Shown: one piece after another, positions 1-6,577 of the stretch | Layout: each line of letters starts with the position of its first letter | Position numbering within the stretch: the stretch's first letter is position 1 | From: a virus | Reading direction: 5' to 3' (one strand) | Length of the DNA stretch: 48,599 bases | IMG/VR virus record: IMGVR_UViG_3300036861_000290 | Coordinates: 1 to 48,599 of that record | The notes under the pieces: generated by a model | What the model saw: only the letters and a program-made list of their open reading frames with translations | Database searches by the model: none | What the model was told of the DNA's origin: nothing | Program-made: the position numbers and the translations under genes

Positions 1-254
1 ATGCCCGTCAGCATGGAGGTGGAGGTGCGTGGTGGAGGTGTGCAGAGGGTGGCACCGATCACCACCCAAGCGGCCGCATCGCGGGACGGGATGTCACACC
101 CCTGCCCGCTCTACGCGGTCAGTCTAGGCACCCAGAGACCTCCATGTTCCAGATTTCGCTCCTCTGTCAACACGACACTTTTCAGCCTGTTTCCGCAGGT
201 CAGCGAGTTACCCCCTGTATGGGTACACCTACCTGTGAGGGACCTGACAGGGGG
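1..254. repeat. terminal direct repeat, left copy
   Basis: Bases 1-254 match 48346-48599 except at base 127 (G here, T at 48472). This shows that the sequence is circular or terminally redundant. The match is 126 bases, one mismatch and 127 bases, roughly twice 127, which would fit a de Bruijn contig opened at a strain variant. It may therefore be an assembly overlap and not a physical terminal repeat. The segment holds no convincing gene. It contains a G-rich stretch of GGAGGTG-like units at 14-50 and promoter-like motif copy A. Confidence 0.95.
204..241 (+). promoter_or_regulatory. conserved promoter-like motif, copy A
   Basis: Reads GAGTT, 3 nt, CCCTGT, 7 nt, CACCTACCTGTGAGGG. It is one of six full copies in the genome, each upstream of a transcription unit and in its direction; this one faces the rightward late operon that starts at 372. 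The CCCCCTGT half (211-218) is answered by ACAGGGGG at 247-254, giving an 8-bp inverted repeat across the site. No standard AT-rich -10 box is present, so the motif may serve a phage-specific factor or be an operator. Confidence 0.7.
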
Positions 255-371
255 TGATCCCGATGCAGACACACAGCATCGGTCGATGCCCGTCGTACCT
301 CTCCTGCACAGGTCCTCCAGCAGTCCCCCCACTCCCGACAGAGCAGACGAGCAGCATCAGAGGGGCGAACG
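255..371 (+). other. leader of the late operon, non-coding
   Basis: No gene is seen between motif A and the start at 372. The segment holds CGATGC (261-266), GCATCG (276-281) and CGATGC (284-289). The middle arm can pair with either outer arm, giving two mutually exclusive hairpins. A Shine-Dalgarno GAGGGG precedes the 372 start. Confidence 0.5.
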
Positions 372-752
372 ATGGCGAGAGTCGCACCGTTCTCTGATCC
401 GGCGAAGGCCCGCGAGGCGGCCGCGAAGTCGCTCGCGTCCAGGGCTGCGAACCGCGAGCTCCAGAAGGCCGATCCGGAGAGGTTCTTCCGTCAGGTCCTC
501 GAGGGCAAGCGGCAGAGACTCATCACACACCTGATCGACGCAGTCGAGGGCCGCGGTATCTTCTCGAACGAGGTCGAGTGCTCGAACTGTGGCCGGACTG
601 TCGAGGTCCCAGGCCTCCCGGCGGCGAGCCGGTTGAGCGCCCTCCAGACCGCCCTGGCGTACTCCGTCGGCAGGCCGAAGGCGGGAGTCTCGATGCTCGA
701 CCGACCGAAGGACCAGGAGACCGAAGAGCCCGAAGGGTTCAGCATCGAATGA
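372..752 (+). CDS. unknown protein, possible small terminase-like DNA-binding protein
   Basis: 126 aa, ATG start with a GAGGGG ribosome site. The N-terminal half is basic and helical; a CSNCG pair sits near residue 72. The stretch around residues 86-100 (leucine- and alanine-rich, then GRPKAG) resembles the 'homologous to LxLALAYxxGKP' helix of small DNA-binding phage proteins that often precede terminase. It is the first gene of the rightward operon and overlaps the next by ATGA. A small-terminase role is inferred only from position and general look; no domain was recognised with certainty. Confidence 0.6.
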   Translation: MARVAPFSDPAKAREAAAKSLASRAANRELQKADPERFFRQVLEGKRQRLITHLIDAVEGRGIFSNEVECSNCGRTVEVPGLPAASRLSALQTALAYSVGRPKAGVSMLDRPKDQETEEPEGFSIE

Positions 753-955
753 CACTCGGGGTCAACCATCCTGGTCTCCAGACGAAACAGTGGACGTGGG
801 ACGAGTGGACGAAGCTCGGCCCGAGCCGGCGGACGGAGGTCCTCATCGAGCTCCGTAAGCGGGCTGTGGACGAGAGAGTCCTCTGCACCATGACCGCTGA
901 CGTAGTCAGGACGTGGTGGAAGGCTCGGCCTAGGGCATACCGAGACGCGGTTTGA
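749..955 (+). CDS. small unknown protein, 68 aa
   Basis: Starts with ATGA overlapping the stop of the gene at 372. Tryptophan-rich (QWTWDEWTKL near the N-terminus, RTWWKARPR near the C-terminus), basic and soluble. Its stop overlaps the TTG start of the next gene, so it is translationally coupled in the pre-terminase cluster. No family recognised. Confidence 0.6.
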   Translation: MTLGVNHPGLQTKQWTWDEWTKLGPSRRTEVLIELRKRAVDERVLCTMTADVVRTWWKARPRAYRDAV

Positions 956-1368
956 GTCGCGAGTCATTCCTCTACTCGCCAGACCTCGCGGCGATCGGGC
1001 GGAAGCTCGGTAGGGAGTTCCCGATGGCTGAGGACGACTGGCGTAGCCATTACGGCCAAGGGCCGGACAAGACCCGCCGGCCCGAGTCCATGAGCCGGCA
1101 GCACAATAAGCGTCGCCGGACGGCGAGGCACGAGGGGCGACTCGTCGGTTGGCGGTACTACCTACGGTACGCGAAACGATACACGAGGAATCCGCTCGAT
1201 GCCCTTCGTCTCAGAGGCCCAGCGCCGGTTCATGTGGAAGAACCATCCCGAGATCGCTCGGCGGTGGGCCCACGAGTACCCCGGTCAGCACGATCTCCCG
1301 AAGCACAAGAGAGGCTCGAGAGTCCATCGCGCGATGCGGAAGCTCTCGAAGCTCCGGAGGCGCCATAG
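952..1368 (+). CDS. unknown basic protein, C-terminal part doubtful
   Basis: TTG start overlapping the previous TGA; 138 aa as an open frame. The first ~82 residues look like real protein (aromatic and basic, ending KRYTRNPLD). From about base 1199 the frame has the Pro/Arg/Ser composition of a non-coding frame, while another frame carries the recognisable gene at 1199-1372. Either the two genes overlap by 170 bases or the true 3' end is altered by a frameshift. Only the N-terminal half should be trusted. Confidence 0.5.
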   Translation: MSRESFLYSPDLAAIGRKLGREFPMAEDDWRSHYGQGPDKTRRPESMSRQHNKRRRTARHEGRLVGWRYYLRYAKRYTRNPLDALRLRGPAPVHVEEPSRDRSAVGPRVPRSARSPEAQERLESPSRDAEALEAPEAP

Positions 1369-1372
1369 ATGA
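1199..1372 (+). CDS. small conserved phage protein (MPF-SEAQRRFMW type), 57 aa
   Basis: ATG start with GAGGA nine bases upstream. The N-terminus MPFVSEAQRRFMW followed by NHPEIARRW is a small-protein signature I recognise from many phage genomes; its function is unknown. The protein is very basic, ending in a lysine/arginine cluster, which would suit nucleic acid binding or packaging. It lies inside the 3' half of the open frame that starts at 952, in another frame, and its TGA overlaps the ATG at 1369. Confidence 0.7.
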   Translation: MPFVSEAQRRFMWKNHPEIARRWAHEYPGQHDLPKHKRGSRVHRAMRKLSKLRRRHR

Positions 1373-1593
1373 TCCTCCCAGACGGCCCCTACAGCATCAA
1401 GTGCGACCGCAAGGGTTGCAAGAAGCGGACGAACTATGCGAGGGCTGGCTGGCTGAGGGTCATGAGCCTGACGGGCACTGACTCGAGAGACTTCTGCTCC
1501 GCAGAATGCCTCGCCGACTGGTCTGCCGCTGAAGCGGCCATGGTCGGCACACAGCCTGTAGAAGAGCCGAATCTTGTAGAGGAGCCGAGATGA
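1369..1593 (+). CDS. small zinc-ribbon protein
   Basis: 74 aa, ATG start overlapping the stop of the previous gene. Cysteines at CDRKGC and FCSAEC form a likely four-Cys zinc site in the first 50 residues, followed by an acidic Glu/Pro tail. It overlaps the next gene by ATGA. Role unknown; protein or nucleic-acid binding is the usual inference for such ribbons. Confidence 0.65.
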   Translation: MILPDGPYSIKCDRKGCKKRTNYARAGWLRVMSLTGTDSRDFCSAECLADWSAAEAAMVGTQPVEEPNLVEEPR

Positions 1594-1877
1594 TCGCCGT
1601 CGGCTTCCCGCTCCCCTACCCTTCTCCCGGCGGCGCCGCTACGGCCGTCGGAGACCACGGCGACGTCGCGGCGTACATCGTCGTCGCTGTCTTCTGGACA
1701 GTCATGCTCTTCCTCGTCTGGCTCGGCAGCCGGGCAAACCCTTCGACTCCTCCCGACGACGGCGGCTGGGACGGTCCGGACGACTTTCCTCCAGACATCC
1801 CGCCCGATCCACGGGAAAAAGACCTCTTCGTCCCGCCTGAGTGGACGAGAGACTACGACCTCGCGGGTGTCCGCTGA
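1590..1877 (+). CDS. small single-pass membrane protein
   Basis: 95 aa. One hydrophobic segment at about residues 27-48 is followed by an acidic, proline-rich cytoplasmic-type tail (many D/P residues). It sits between two zinc-ribbon genes just before the lipoprotein and terminase, with 4-base overlaps, so it is co-translated. Function unknown; an envelope role together with the lipoprotein at 2092 is possible. Confidence 0.6.
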   Translation: MIAVGFPLPYPSPGGAATAVGDHGDVAAYIVVAVFWTVMLFLVWLGSRANPSTPPDDGGWDGPDDFPPDIPPDPREKDLFVPPEWTRDYDLAGVR

Positions 1878-2095
1878 TGCGCGGCTGGCTCTGCGCGAAG
1901 TGCGGCCGATCGTGGGCCCCCGGTGTCCCGAGTTGCGAGCCGTGCAACATCGTCGCCTCCGGCGGCGAGCGGGTCCTCTTCTTCCAGATGCCCGAGCCCG
2001 ATGCGGAGCCGCAGAAGGGCGACGGAGCTCCGACACTCGTCCCGAGACCGCCGGCAGAGAAGCCGAAGCCGCCGGCGCCTCCGGGATTCTTGTGA
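1877..2095 (+). CDS. zinc-ribbon protein with proline-rich tail
   Basis: 72 aa. The ATG at 1877 shares its A with the previous stop (TGATG) and gives MRGWLCAKCGRSW. Two CxxC pairs, CAKC and CEPC, about 12 residues apart, make a zinc ribbon. The last 25 residues are Pro/Lys-rich, like a flexible tether. Overlaps the GTG start of the lipoprotein gene. Function unknown. Confidence 0.65.
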   Translation: MRGWLCAKCGRSWAPGVPSCEPCNIVASGGERVLFFQMPEPDAEPQKGDGAPTLVPRPPAEKPKPPAPPGFL

Positions 2096-2523
2096 GGCTC
2101 ACTCGAGTAATGCTGGCGGTCCTCCTTGTCGTAGGACTGGCCGCCTGTGCTCCGCGGGTCATCGTCGGCGACGGACCGATCGTGAGTCCGAGCGGACTCG
2201 ACCCCTACCAGATCAACCAGGCGATGATCGACTACCGGGCGAAGGCCGTCCTCTTCGTCATGGTGACGCAGGGCAGTACGGCCGCCGACAAGGAGTACCA
2301 GTTCGTCAGGGCCGCCTACCCCGACTGTGAGTTCGAGGTCTTTGTCCAGGAAGGATCGGCAGCGGAGGTCGCGGGAGTCCTCAAGACCGCGAAGTCCATC
2401 TTCCTCCGAGACCACGGCCAGAGCTCGACGACCCTCTTCGGCATGGCTGACCATCCAGAGCCCAAGGTGCACGACCGGCACGTCGTCCTCCTCCTGGCGG
2501 CGGCCTGTGGCGGAGTCCATTGA
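2092..2523 (+). CDS. predicted lipoprotein
   Basis: 143 aa, GTG start in a GTGA overlap; an internal ATG at 2110 would cut the signal peptide short. Residues 1-19 form a lipoprotein signal: basic start, hydrophobic core, and lipobox ending L-A-A-C with Cys19. The rest is a small mixed alpha/beta domain with no family I recognise; a conserved-looking RDHGQSS stretch lies near residue 109. It ends with TTGA overlapping the terminase start. Phage lipoproteins are known as superinfection-exclusion factors; that role is only a possibility here, and its place in a late operon is odd for it. Confidence 0.6.
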   Translation: MRLTRVMLAVLLVVGLAACAPRVIVGDGPIVSPSGLDPYQINQAMIDYRAKAVLFVMVTQGSTAADKEYQFVRAAYPDCEFEVFVQEGSAAEVAGVLKTAKSIFLRDHGQSSTTLFGMADHPEPKVHDRHVVLLLAAACGGVH

Positions 2524-4022
2524 AGACACTCGTCCTCAACGACGGGGCGCAGAGGGGCTTCGTCAACAGCCCTGTCCGTGCGGCCGCTTACATCGGCGGC
2601 GTCGGCAGCGGCAAGACGTTCGCCGGGATCGCACGGGGCCTCAAGTACTCGCAGCAGCCGATGCCCGACGGAGCCTTCGCGGGCCCTCGGGGCTGCATCG
2701 CTGCGGCGAACTACCCGATGATCGACGAGATGGTGATGCCCGTCTTCTTCGAGATCATGGACGAGTCCGGCCTCTGGAAAGTAGACCAGGAGACGAGCTG
2801 GGAGAAGTCCAAACGCAAGGCCCACCTCGTCGCCAACTGCAAGTGCGCCGACCGGCACAAGTGTCGGCACGAGGCGGTCATCATCTTCCGGTCCCTCGAC
2901 CGGCCGAACTGGATGCGAGGCCTCAACCTCTCCTGGTTCTACGTCGACGAGGGCCGTGAAATCTCGCTCAAGGCGTGGAACGTCCTCTGGGGTCGTCTCC
3001 GGCAGATGGGCTATGCCACCGGCGGATGGGTCTGTTCGACGCCGAACGGCTACGACTGGATGTGGCGGGTCTTCCACCCGGAGTCCGACAAGCGGCTCGA
3101 GGGCGCGGCATGGTTCGGCGCCTCGACGATGGACAACGAGCAGCATCTCCCGAAGGAGTACATCCCCTCGCTCTTCGCGATGTACGAGGGAGACTTCCTC
3201 CTCCAGGAGGTCTACGGCCAGTTCGTCGGTGTGACCGAGGGCCGCGTCTTCTTCGCGTTCGACCGCAAGGTCGCGATCATAGAGTCGAAGTACGATCCAA
3301 GCCTCGAGCTCTTCAGCGGATGGGACTTCGGGATCGGCGACCTCAACGTCGTCGTCTTCTTCCAGATCGAGTGGGTCCTCAAGGAACTCCCGCCGGCAGC
3401 AGGCGACATGCTCAAGGAGTGGGTCCCCGTCGTCCACGTCGTCGGCTCGATGGAGGCGTCAGACCGGATCGCGGAGGTCTGGGCCAAGACGTTCTACGAG
3501 TACTGCGACGAGCACTTCGCGGGCGTCCGGCCCGTCCGGAACATCGGAGACCCTGCCGGCCGATCGAGGAACCAGGTCACAGGCACGTCGGTCATCCAGG
3601 ACCTCGACGCCCACGGCGTCACGATCATCCCGGCGCCGAAGACCTCGATCGACAAGAGCATACGAATCCTCAACAACCTCATGGCGGGGAACAGGTTCCT
3701 CGTCGACAAGGAACACGCGATGACGGTCGCGGCGGCCGTCTCGTCGTACCACTGGAAGCTCGACGACGCCGGCAACAAGGCGGGCGACGAGCCGGTCCAC
3801 GACTGGACGAGCCACTACTGCGACGCGATCAGGTATTTCGCGCTCGTCGAACTCGACCTCTTCCCGAGACGGGAGATGAAGCCGCCTCCGGCTCCGTTCC
3901 CCATCGGGACATACGGCCACCTCTTTCGCCAGGTCGTCGCGACGCCCGAGAACTGGCTCGGACATCCGACGAGGAAGCCGCTCGAGTGGCAGCCGGGCCT
4001 CATCCGCCCGAGGGAGACCTAG
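2520..4022 (+). CDS. terL: terminase large subunit
   Basis: 500 aa, TTG start overlapping the previous stop. It is the ATP-driven motor and nuclease that loads DNA into the procapsid through the portal encoded next. The ATPase part shows a Walker A at residues 26-33 (GGVGSGKT) and a Walker B near residue 140 (FYVDEG). The C-terminal RNase H-fold nuclease shows GWDFGIGD near residue 266 and a later acidic/His region (HDWTSHYCDA, near 427). Length is usual for the family. It is followed without a gap by the portal gene (TTG start directly after the TAG). Confidence 0.95.
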   Translation: MKTLVLNDGAQRGFVNSPVRAAAYIGGVGSGKTFAGIARGLKYSQQPMPDGAFAGPRGCIAAANYPMIDEMVMPVFFEIMDESGLWKVDQETSWEKSKRKAHLVANCKCADRHKCRHEAVIIFRSLDRPNWMRGLNLSWFYVDEGREISLKAWNVLWGRLRQMGYATGGWVCSTPNGYDWMWRVFHPESDKRLEGAAWFGASTMDNEQHLPKEYIPSLFAMYEGDFLLQEVYGQFVGVTEGRVFFAFDRKVAIIESKYDPSLELFSGWDFGIGDLNVVVFFQIEWVLKELPPAAGDMLKEWVPVVHVVGSMEASDRIAEVWAKTFYEYCDEHFAGVRPVRNIGDPAGRSRNQVTGTSVIQDLDAHGVTIIPAPKTSIDKSIRILNNLMAGNRFLVDKEHAMTVAAAVSSYHWKLDDAGNKAGDEPVHDWTSHYCDAIRYFALVELDLFPRREMKPPPAPFPIGTYGHLFRQVVATPENWLGHPTRKPLEWQPGLIRPRET

Positions 4023-5996
4023 TTGGAGACGACCTATCGGAAGTACGCCGATGACGAGGCCAAGCTCAAGGTCTACGAGCGGCGCCTCTTCACAGCCGAG
4101 AACGATCTCAAGTCGTGGAAGACCTCTGCCGACGACGCTCTCGACCGATACGAGAACAAGCCCCGCGTCACTCAGCAGACGGGAGACGGCCACACCGTCA
4201 ACGTCCCCGAGGGCCTCTCGATCATCGACTCGATCTATGCCTCGCTGACGGCGACGGAGACCGACATCCTCCTGACGCCCCGAGGCAACACGACCGACGA
4301 CCAGGCCTACGTCGCGTCGACCGCCCTCGCCCAGGAGTGGGAAATCTGCAAGGTCGCCGACCGGACCAACGACGCCGTCAAGGACTCCCTCGTCGTCGGC
4401 ATCGGCTGGGCCAAGGTCGGCTACGAGTTCTTCGAGGACGAGATGGAAGTCCCTCGTCCCGACGACGATATCGTCTCTCAGATCGAGGACCTCCTCGGCC
4501 AGGCGGAAGCGGCCGGCGAAGAGGCTCCCGACTTCGACCAGATCAAGGCCTCCGTCCCTCTGACGGAGACCGAGAAGGTCGTCCTCAGCGACCGGATCGT
4601 CGTCGACTACGTCCCGTGGGACATGGTCCGGTGGGACCCGACGGCCAAGAAAATCCGTGACATCAGATGGGTCGCCCAGGTCTCGCTGATGCACGTCGAG
4701 GACATCAAGTCGAACCCTGTCTGGCGGGCCTATGTCTCCAGGACTCGAGGCGGACTCCGCCGGCTCGACAGCATCAAGGCCGACACCCAGCTCTCGAAGG
4801 AACTCCTCGGTTCGAGTACACCGACGAAGGAAGACGAGCGTCAGACCGTGATCGAGATGCACGACTTCGAGACCGGGACCGTCTGTACCTTCGGCGTCGG
4901 GACGGGCTTCTTCCTCAACGAGACTCCCGGCCTCTTCTCGATGAAGGACGACCTCGAGGACAAGTCGCCGTTCGTCCCGCTCGTCCTCCGTTCGAGCCCG
5001 CGGCGCGTCCGGGGCATCTCTGAGATGGACGTCCTCAAGCCGACGCTCGAGCAGGCAGACCTCTATGAGTCGAAGCTCGCGACCTACCTCGAGCGGATGT
5101 CGCCGAAGGTCATAGCCGAGGCCGGTTCGATCACCGAGTCCGGCAAGGCAGCCATCAAGTCCCAGGAGTACGGCGCCGTCGTCGAGTACAAGCCCGGAAC
5201 GACGAAGCCGGAGGCGTTCGCGCCGCCGGCCCTGATCGCCGAGCAGTACGCGGTCCCCGAGCGTCTCCAGCGGCAGATGCGGGAGTCGACGGGCGTAAAC
5301 GAGCTCCAGCGGGGCCTCTTCCCCGACCGGCGCAGGACTGCGACAGAGACGGCCGAAGTCGTCTCGGCATCCGCGGTCCGGGCGGCCGAGAAGCGGACGC
5401 GGCTCCAGGCGTTCTACATGGCGATCGCCGACCGAATCCTGATCCTGATGCAGACGTTCTACGAGGAGGAGCGGATTACCCAGCTCGTCGACTCCGCTGG
5501 CCCGATCCCCTGGAAGTGGAGCGCACAGGACATCACGGGCGACTACTCGCTCGAGGTCGCGCTCATGCCGAAGGAGTCGAAGACCTGGCAGACCCGGCGC
5601 GACGACTTCCTCGCCTTCCTCAATGTCTTCGGCCAGTTCGCACAGCCGAAGCCGGACGGTTCGACCATCCTCGATCCCGCGGAACTCCTCCGGTACGGCA
5701 TGATGGAGTACGGCATCCCGCGTCGGTGGATCGTCAAGTTCCTCCACCTCCCCGAGGAGCAGCAGCAGCAGATGTTGGCCGCCCAGCAGACCGCGGCCGG
5801 CATGGCGTCGGCCTCGGCCGGCCAGCCCCGGCCAGACATGGTCCCCGGTCCGATGAGCGCGTCGGCCCTCGCGGCCGCGTCGAACCAGGGCGAGATTCCG
5901 CCCGAGGTCCTCATGGCAGCGCAGGGCGGAGGCGTCGGTGGGCCACAGTCGGCCGAAGTCATCTCCGAGAGCGCGGGGGCGACCCCGCTGAGGTAG
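4023..5996 (+). CDS. portal protein
   Basis: 657 aa, TTG start immediately after the terminase stop. It forms the dodecameric ring at the capsid vertex. Evidence: size, position between TerL and scaffold/capsid, an acidic loop region near residues 145-185, a long helical region (residues 340-480) with the Arg/Glu pattern of portal stems, and a Gln-rich C-terminal segment with five glutamines in a row near residue 581. The Ala/Gly/Pro tail is typical of large podovirus-type portals. Confidence 0.85.
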   Translation: METTYRKYADDEAKLKVYERRLFTAENDLKSWKTSADDALDRYENKPRVTQQTGDGHTVNVPEGLSIIDSIYASLTATETDILLTPRGNTTDDQAYVASTALAQEWEICKVADRTNDAVKDSLVVGIGWAKVGYEFFEDEMEVPRPDDDIVSQIEDLLGQAEAAGEEAPDFDQIKASVPLTETEKVVLSDRIVVDYVPWDMVRWDPTAKKIRDIRWVAQVSLMHVEDIKSNPVWRAYVSRTRGGLRRLDSIKADTQLSKELLGSSTPTKEDERQTVIEMHDFETGTVCTFGVGTGFFLNETPGLFSMKDDLEDKSPFVPLVLRSSPRRVRGISEMDVLKPTLEQADLYESKLATYLERMSPKVIAEAGSITESGKAAIKSQEYGAVVEYKPGTTKPEAFAPPALIAEQYAVPERLQRQMRESTGVNELQRGLFPDRRRTATETAEVVSASAVRAAEKRTRLQAFYMAIADRILILMQTFYEEERITQLVDSAGPIPWKWSAQDITGDYSLEVALMPKESKTWQTRRDDFLAFLNVFGQFAQPKPDGSTILDPAELLRYGMMEYGIPRRWIVKFLHLPEEQQQQMLAAQQTAAGMASASAGQPRPDMVPGPMSASALAAASNQGEIPPEVLMAAQGGGVGGPQSAEVISESAGATPLR

Positions 5997-6000
5997 TCCG

Positions 6001-6189
6001 ATGGCGAACTGGATCGCGAAGGCCGTCAAGCACCCCGGATCGTTCACACGGTCCGCGAAACGCGCCGGCATGGGCGTCCAGGCGTACGCACGCAAGGTCA
6101 CAGCGAAGGGCTCGAAGGCGAGCTCGACGACCAAGAGGCGTGCTCGTCTGGCCCAGACCTTCAGGAAACTCGCGACTCTGCGGAAGTAG
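6001..6189 (+). CDS. small basic virion-type protein, 62 aa
   Basis: Starts MANWIAKAVKHPGSF and ends in an Arg/Lys-rich helix (RARLAQTFRKL). The form 'W-I-x-A-x-K-x-P-G-S/A' followed by a basic helix is a small protein I recognise near portal genes of many phages; function unknown. Charge suggests DNA or scaffold contact. TAG stop; the next 388 bases hold only regulatory and RNA elements. Confidence 0.7.
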   Translation: MANWIAKAVKHPGSFTRSAKRAGMGVQAYARKVTAKGSKASSTTKRRARLAQTFRKLATLRK

Positions 6190-6235
6190 AGTCCGCTACG
6201 AGAACCTTACAAAACAACTCGCTGACCAGGGGAAA

Positions 6236-6275
6236 CGAGTTTTCCCCTGTGCGAGTACACCTACCTATGAGGGGG
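6236..6275 (+). promoter_or_regulatory. conserved promoter-like motif, copy B
   Basis: GAGTT, 3 nt, CCCTGT, 7 nt, CACCTACCTATGAGGG: same class as copies A and C. It faces the tRNA, scaffold and capsid genes. It overlaps a perfect 9-bp inverted repeat (6227-6235 with 6241-6249, five-base loop), so the CCCCTG half-site is present in both orientations, as in an operator. Confidence 0.7.
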
Positions 6276-6409
6276 ACAATACCCTCTCCGAGTCCGTCAT
6301 GGACTCGTGCGGGGCCGCGAGGCCCCTGCGTCTGAGCTCCTCCGCGGAGCATCGGCGTCTACGAACGCCACGGCTTTCGCGGGTGTGCCGATCAAACACC
6401 CGCTCTTTT
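6276..6409 (+). ncRNA. candidate structured leader RNA ending at a terminator
   Basis: Between motif B and tRNA-Trp lie five hairpins and no gene: 6290-6306 (6 bp), 6311-6326 (6 bp of GGGGCC/GGCCCC closed by a GCGA tetraloop), 6336-6350 (5 bp), 6354-6369 (5 bp) and the terminator hairpin 6379-6403. The predicted product would be about 130 nt, starting after motif B and ending in the U-run. Such dense folding is unlike the other spacers. Transcription start is inferred. Confidence 0.5.
6379..6409 (+). terminator. intrinsic terminator before tRNA-Trp
   Basis: A perfect 8-bp stem (6379-6386 with 6396-6403), nine-base loop, then TCTTTT. It lies three bases before the tRNA and upstream of scaffold and capsid, so capsid expression from motif B or A requires read-through or antitermination. 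Confidence 0.7.
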
Positions 6410-6412
6410 CAC

Positions 6413-6485
6413 AGGGACGTAGTTCAGCGGTCAGAACGCCCGCCTCCAGAGCGGGATGTCGGGGGTCCGAATCCTTCCGTCCCTG
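6413..6485 (+). tRNA. tRNA-Trp (anticodon CCA)
   Basis: 73 nt with all four arms: acceptor 6413-6419/6478-6484 (7 bp perfect), D-stem GTTC/GAAC, anticodon stem CCCGC/GCGGG with loop CTCCAGA (anticodon CCA at 6446-6448), 5-base variable loop, T-stem with two G-U pairs and loop TCCGAAT; discriminator G at 6485, CCA not encoded. Odd points: A at position 24 pairing U11 (the state produced by the classical UGA-suppressing change in E. coli tRNA-Trp, though some bacteria have A24 naturally), G at 37 where A is usual, and C at 55 where the near-universal base is U/pseudouridine. Confidence 0.9.
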
Positions 6486-6577
6486 CGTTCTACACAAGGG
6501 GCACAACGCCTCGCTCCATCATCTAGCAGCTCCCGAGGCCTCGCGTTCTGCGCGGGGTACAGCAGCAAGGAGACGTC

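Noticed and set aside
1-534. 177-aa open frame across the terminal repeat
   Set aside because: Lies over the regulatory region and overlaps the better gene at 372; Ser/Arg-rich non-coding look.
3459-6134. 891-aa open frame on the minus strand
   Set aside because: Antisense to terminase and portal; composition (Arg, Asp, Val, Leu repeats) is that of a non-coding frame in very GC-rich DNA.
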